Shown in pieces: positions 63,419 to 64,000 of a DNA stretch of 64,000 nt. Source of the stretch: Enterococcus quebecensis. Its GTDB lineage: Bacteria; Bacillota; Bacilli; Lactobacillales; Enterococcaceae. The translations under genes and the position numbers were made by a program. Under the pieces are notes generated by a model. The model had not been told where the DNA came from. It saw nothing but the letters and a program-made list of their open reading frames with translations, and made no database searches. The stretch covers positions 248,001-312,000 of the forward strand of contig NZ_MIKB01000015.1 in NCBI RefSeq assembly GCF_001730365.1, in the 5' to 3' direction. Each line of letters starts with the position of its first letter. Positions within the stretch are counted from its first letter, which is position 1.

Positions 63419-63485
63419 AAGACCACTATCCTCTTGACTAAAGTGAGATAGCGGCAATTGTATAGAACCTTCGAGCTTTAGTCAA
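63415..63485 (-). ncRNA. Putative short antisense RNA
   Basis: A minus-strand promoter TTGACT (63485-63480) - 17 - TACAAT (63462-63457) would start an RNA near 63450 that ends at the T-run at about 63414, giving a very short structured RNA complementary to the end of the toxin-like transcript, as in Fst RNA I/II pairs. Confidence 0.42.
63421..63456. terminator. Bidirectional terminator of the toxin/antisense pair
   Basis: GACCACTATCCTC and GAGATAGCGGC arms around TTGACTAAAGT, with a run of seven A before it, so transcripts from the right end in T7. Confidence 0.7.
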
Positions 63486-63491
63486 AACTCA

Positions 63492-63528
63492 ACTGAAAAG
63501 TCAGTGTTAGCGCACTGGCTTTTTATCA
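63492..63528 (+). terminator. Terminator-like hairpin
   Basis: AGTCAGTG-TTAGCG-CACTGGCT followed by T4A. The same AGTCAGT...ACTGGCTTTTTAT type of hairpin ends both R2 copies. Confidence 0.65.
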
Positions 63529-63624
63529 TATATCTAAATATACGTTCACGTTTAGTATAATTGCTTTTGTCTTTAGAATCAATTTCCCTAAATATAATTA
63601 TCTATTTTCGATAACTAAAAATCC

Positions 63625-63648
63625 CTATACTAAACAATGGTACTATAG
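63625..63648. promoter_or_regulatory. Possible operator before the HxlR gene
   Basis: CTATACTA and TACTATAG form an imperfect palindrome around AACAATGG, 33 bases before the start. HxlR proteins often repress at such sites. Confidence 0.4.
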
Positions 63649-63680
63649 TCATAGACATAATACATAGGAGCTGATTTTCA

Positions 63681-64000
63681 ATGATAAAAAAAGAAGACAT
63701 GCCGCTTTGTGACGTCGCAACAACGGTTCAATTACTAGGAAGTAAATGGAAAACCTTAATCATACGAGACCTCATCACTGGTCCAAAAAGAAATGCTGAA
63801 CTAAAACGCTCTTTATCTGGAATCTCCCAAAAAGTTTTGACTGAAAGTCTGAATTCAATGATCGTAGATGGTATTGTGGAGCGAATCGATTTTCAAAAAG
63901 TGCCACCTCATGTTGAATATCAGCTAACACCATTAGGAGAAACCTTATTACCCGTTATTGAGTCGATGAGACAGTGGGGGCAGTTTTACAAAAATCAGCT
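63681..64000 (+). CDS. HxlR-family regulator (3' end outside window)
   Basis: ATG behind TAGGAG. The first 106 codons encode an HxlR winged helix: 'MPLCDVATTVQLLGSKWKTL', 'RNAELKRSLSGISQKVLTES' and 'YQLTPLGETLLPVIESMRQW'. The N-terminal Cys of 'PLCDV' is the redox- or electrophile-sensing position in HxlR/HypR-type proteins. The frame is open to the end of the window. Confidence 0.9.
   Translation, partial: MIKKEDMPLCDVATTVQLLGSKWKTLIIRDLITGPKRNAELKRSLSGISQKVLTESLNSMIVDGIVERIDFQKVPPHVEYQLTPLGETLLPVIESMRQWGQFYKNQ

Overview
The window reads as a low-GC Gram-positive chromosome, almost certainly Enterococcus. Support comes from the WxL/DUF916 surface-protein cluster with an Mga-like regulator, the enterococcal-style CoaA and GuaA, LicT/BglP control with a RAT element, LacI-type rbs control, and strong TTGACA/TATAAT promoters with AGGAGG ribosome binding sites. 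The species cannot be fixed by reading alone. No rRNA, tRNA, CRISPR array, integrase or intact transposase was seen.

Layout. (1) 1-10.8 kb: a glycan-use block with a GntR/LacI-like regulator (cut by the window edge), a GH92 alpha-mannosidase, a YesN/YesM-type two-component system with a DUF624 protein, and a lipoprotein-dependent sugar ABC importer (binding protein plus two permeases, no ATPase) behind a cre site. (2) 10.9-17.6 kb: a WxL surface-complex operon (1031-aa WxL protein, small WxL protein, DUF916/DUF3324 protein) divergent from an Mga/AtxA-like regulator. (3) 17.6-23.4 kb: rbsR-rbsK-rbsD-rbsA-rbsC-rbsB with a palindromic operator between rbsR and rbsK. (4) 23.5-29.7 kb: RsmC-like methyltransferase, SGNH esterase, a secreted permuted-papain amidase with a lipoprotein, coaA and guaA.

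(5) 29.7-55.9 kb is accessory DNA starting at the 3' end of guaA. It holds a SIR2-domain protein next to a two-gene Hachiman-type anti-phage system (HamA nuclease + HamB helicase), a TerB_N/TPR protein, a secreted serine protease with a lipoprotein, a decayed amidase, a type VII lipase-toxin module with reverse LXG architecture (toxin, two helical partners, three paralogous membrane-anchored putative immunity proteins and several toxin remnants), ClbS/DfsB and MerR genes, a secreted C39-like cysteine protease, tandem XRE repressors, a Fic toxin-antitoxin pair, an AraC regulator, a VOC protein and a MerR-GNAT-hydrolase operon. The 12-base end of guaA (GAGTGGGAGTAA) recurs in near-identical form at 35066 and 44874 and more weakly at about 51983. 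The first two copies are followed by the same ~165-base sequence, and a piece of internal guaA coding sequence lies at 49.6 kb. This looks like several stacked, decayed islands that used guaA as integration site. A 75-aa gene of unknown function with a conserved 3' hairpin recurs twice intact (37.3, 50.7 kb) and twice as remnants (39.4, 60.8 kb).

(6) 56-64 kb returns to ordinary chromosome: licT-bglP-bglA (beta-glucosides) with an antiterminator/terminator pair, a DUF1846 protein, a possible degenerate type I toxin-antitoxin locus, and an HxlR regulator cut by the window end.

Most interesting for follow-up: the SIR2 + Hachiman + TerB_N cargo in a guaA-linked composite island, the lipase-toxin/immunity array, and the dispersed 75-aa gene that keeps turning up beside unrelated XRE repressors.
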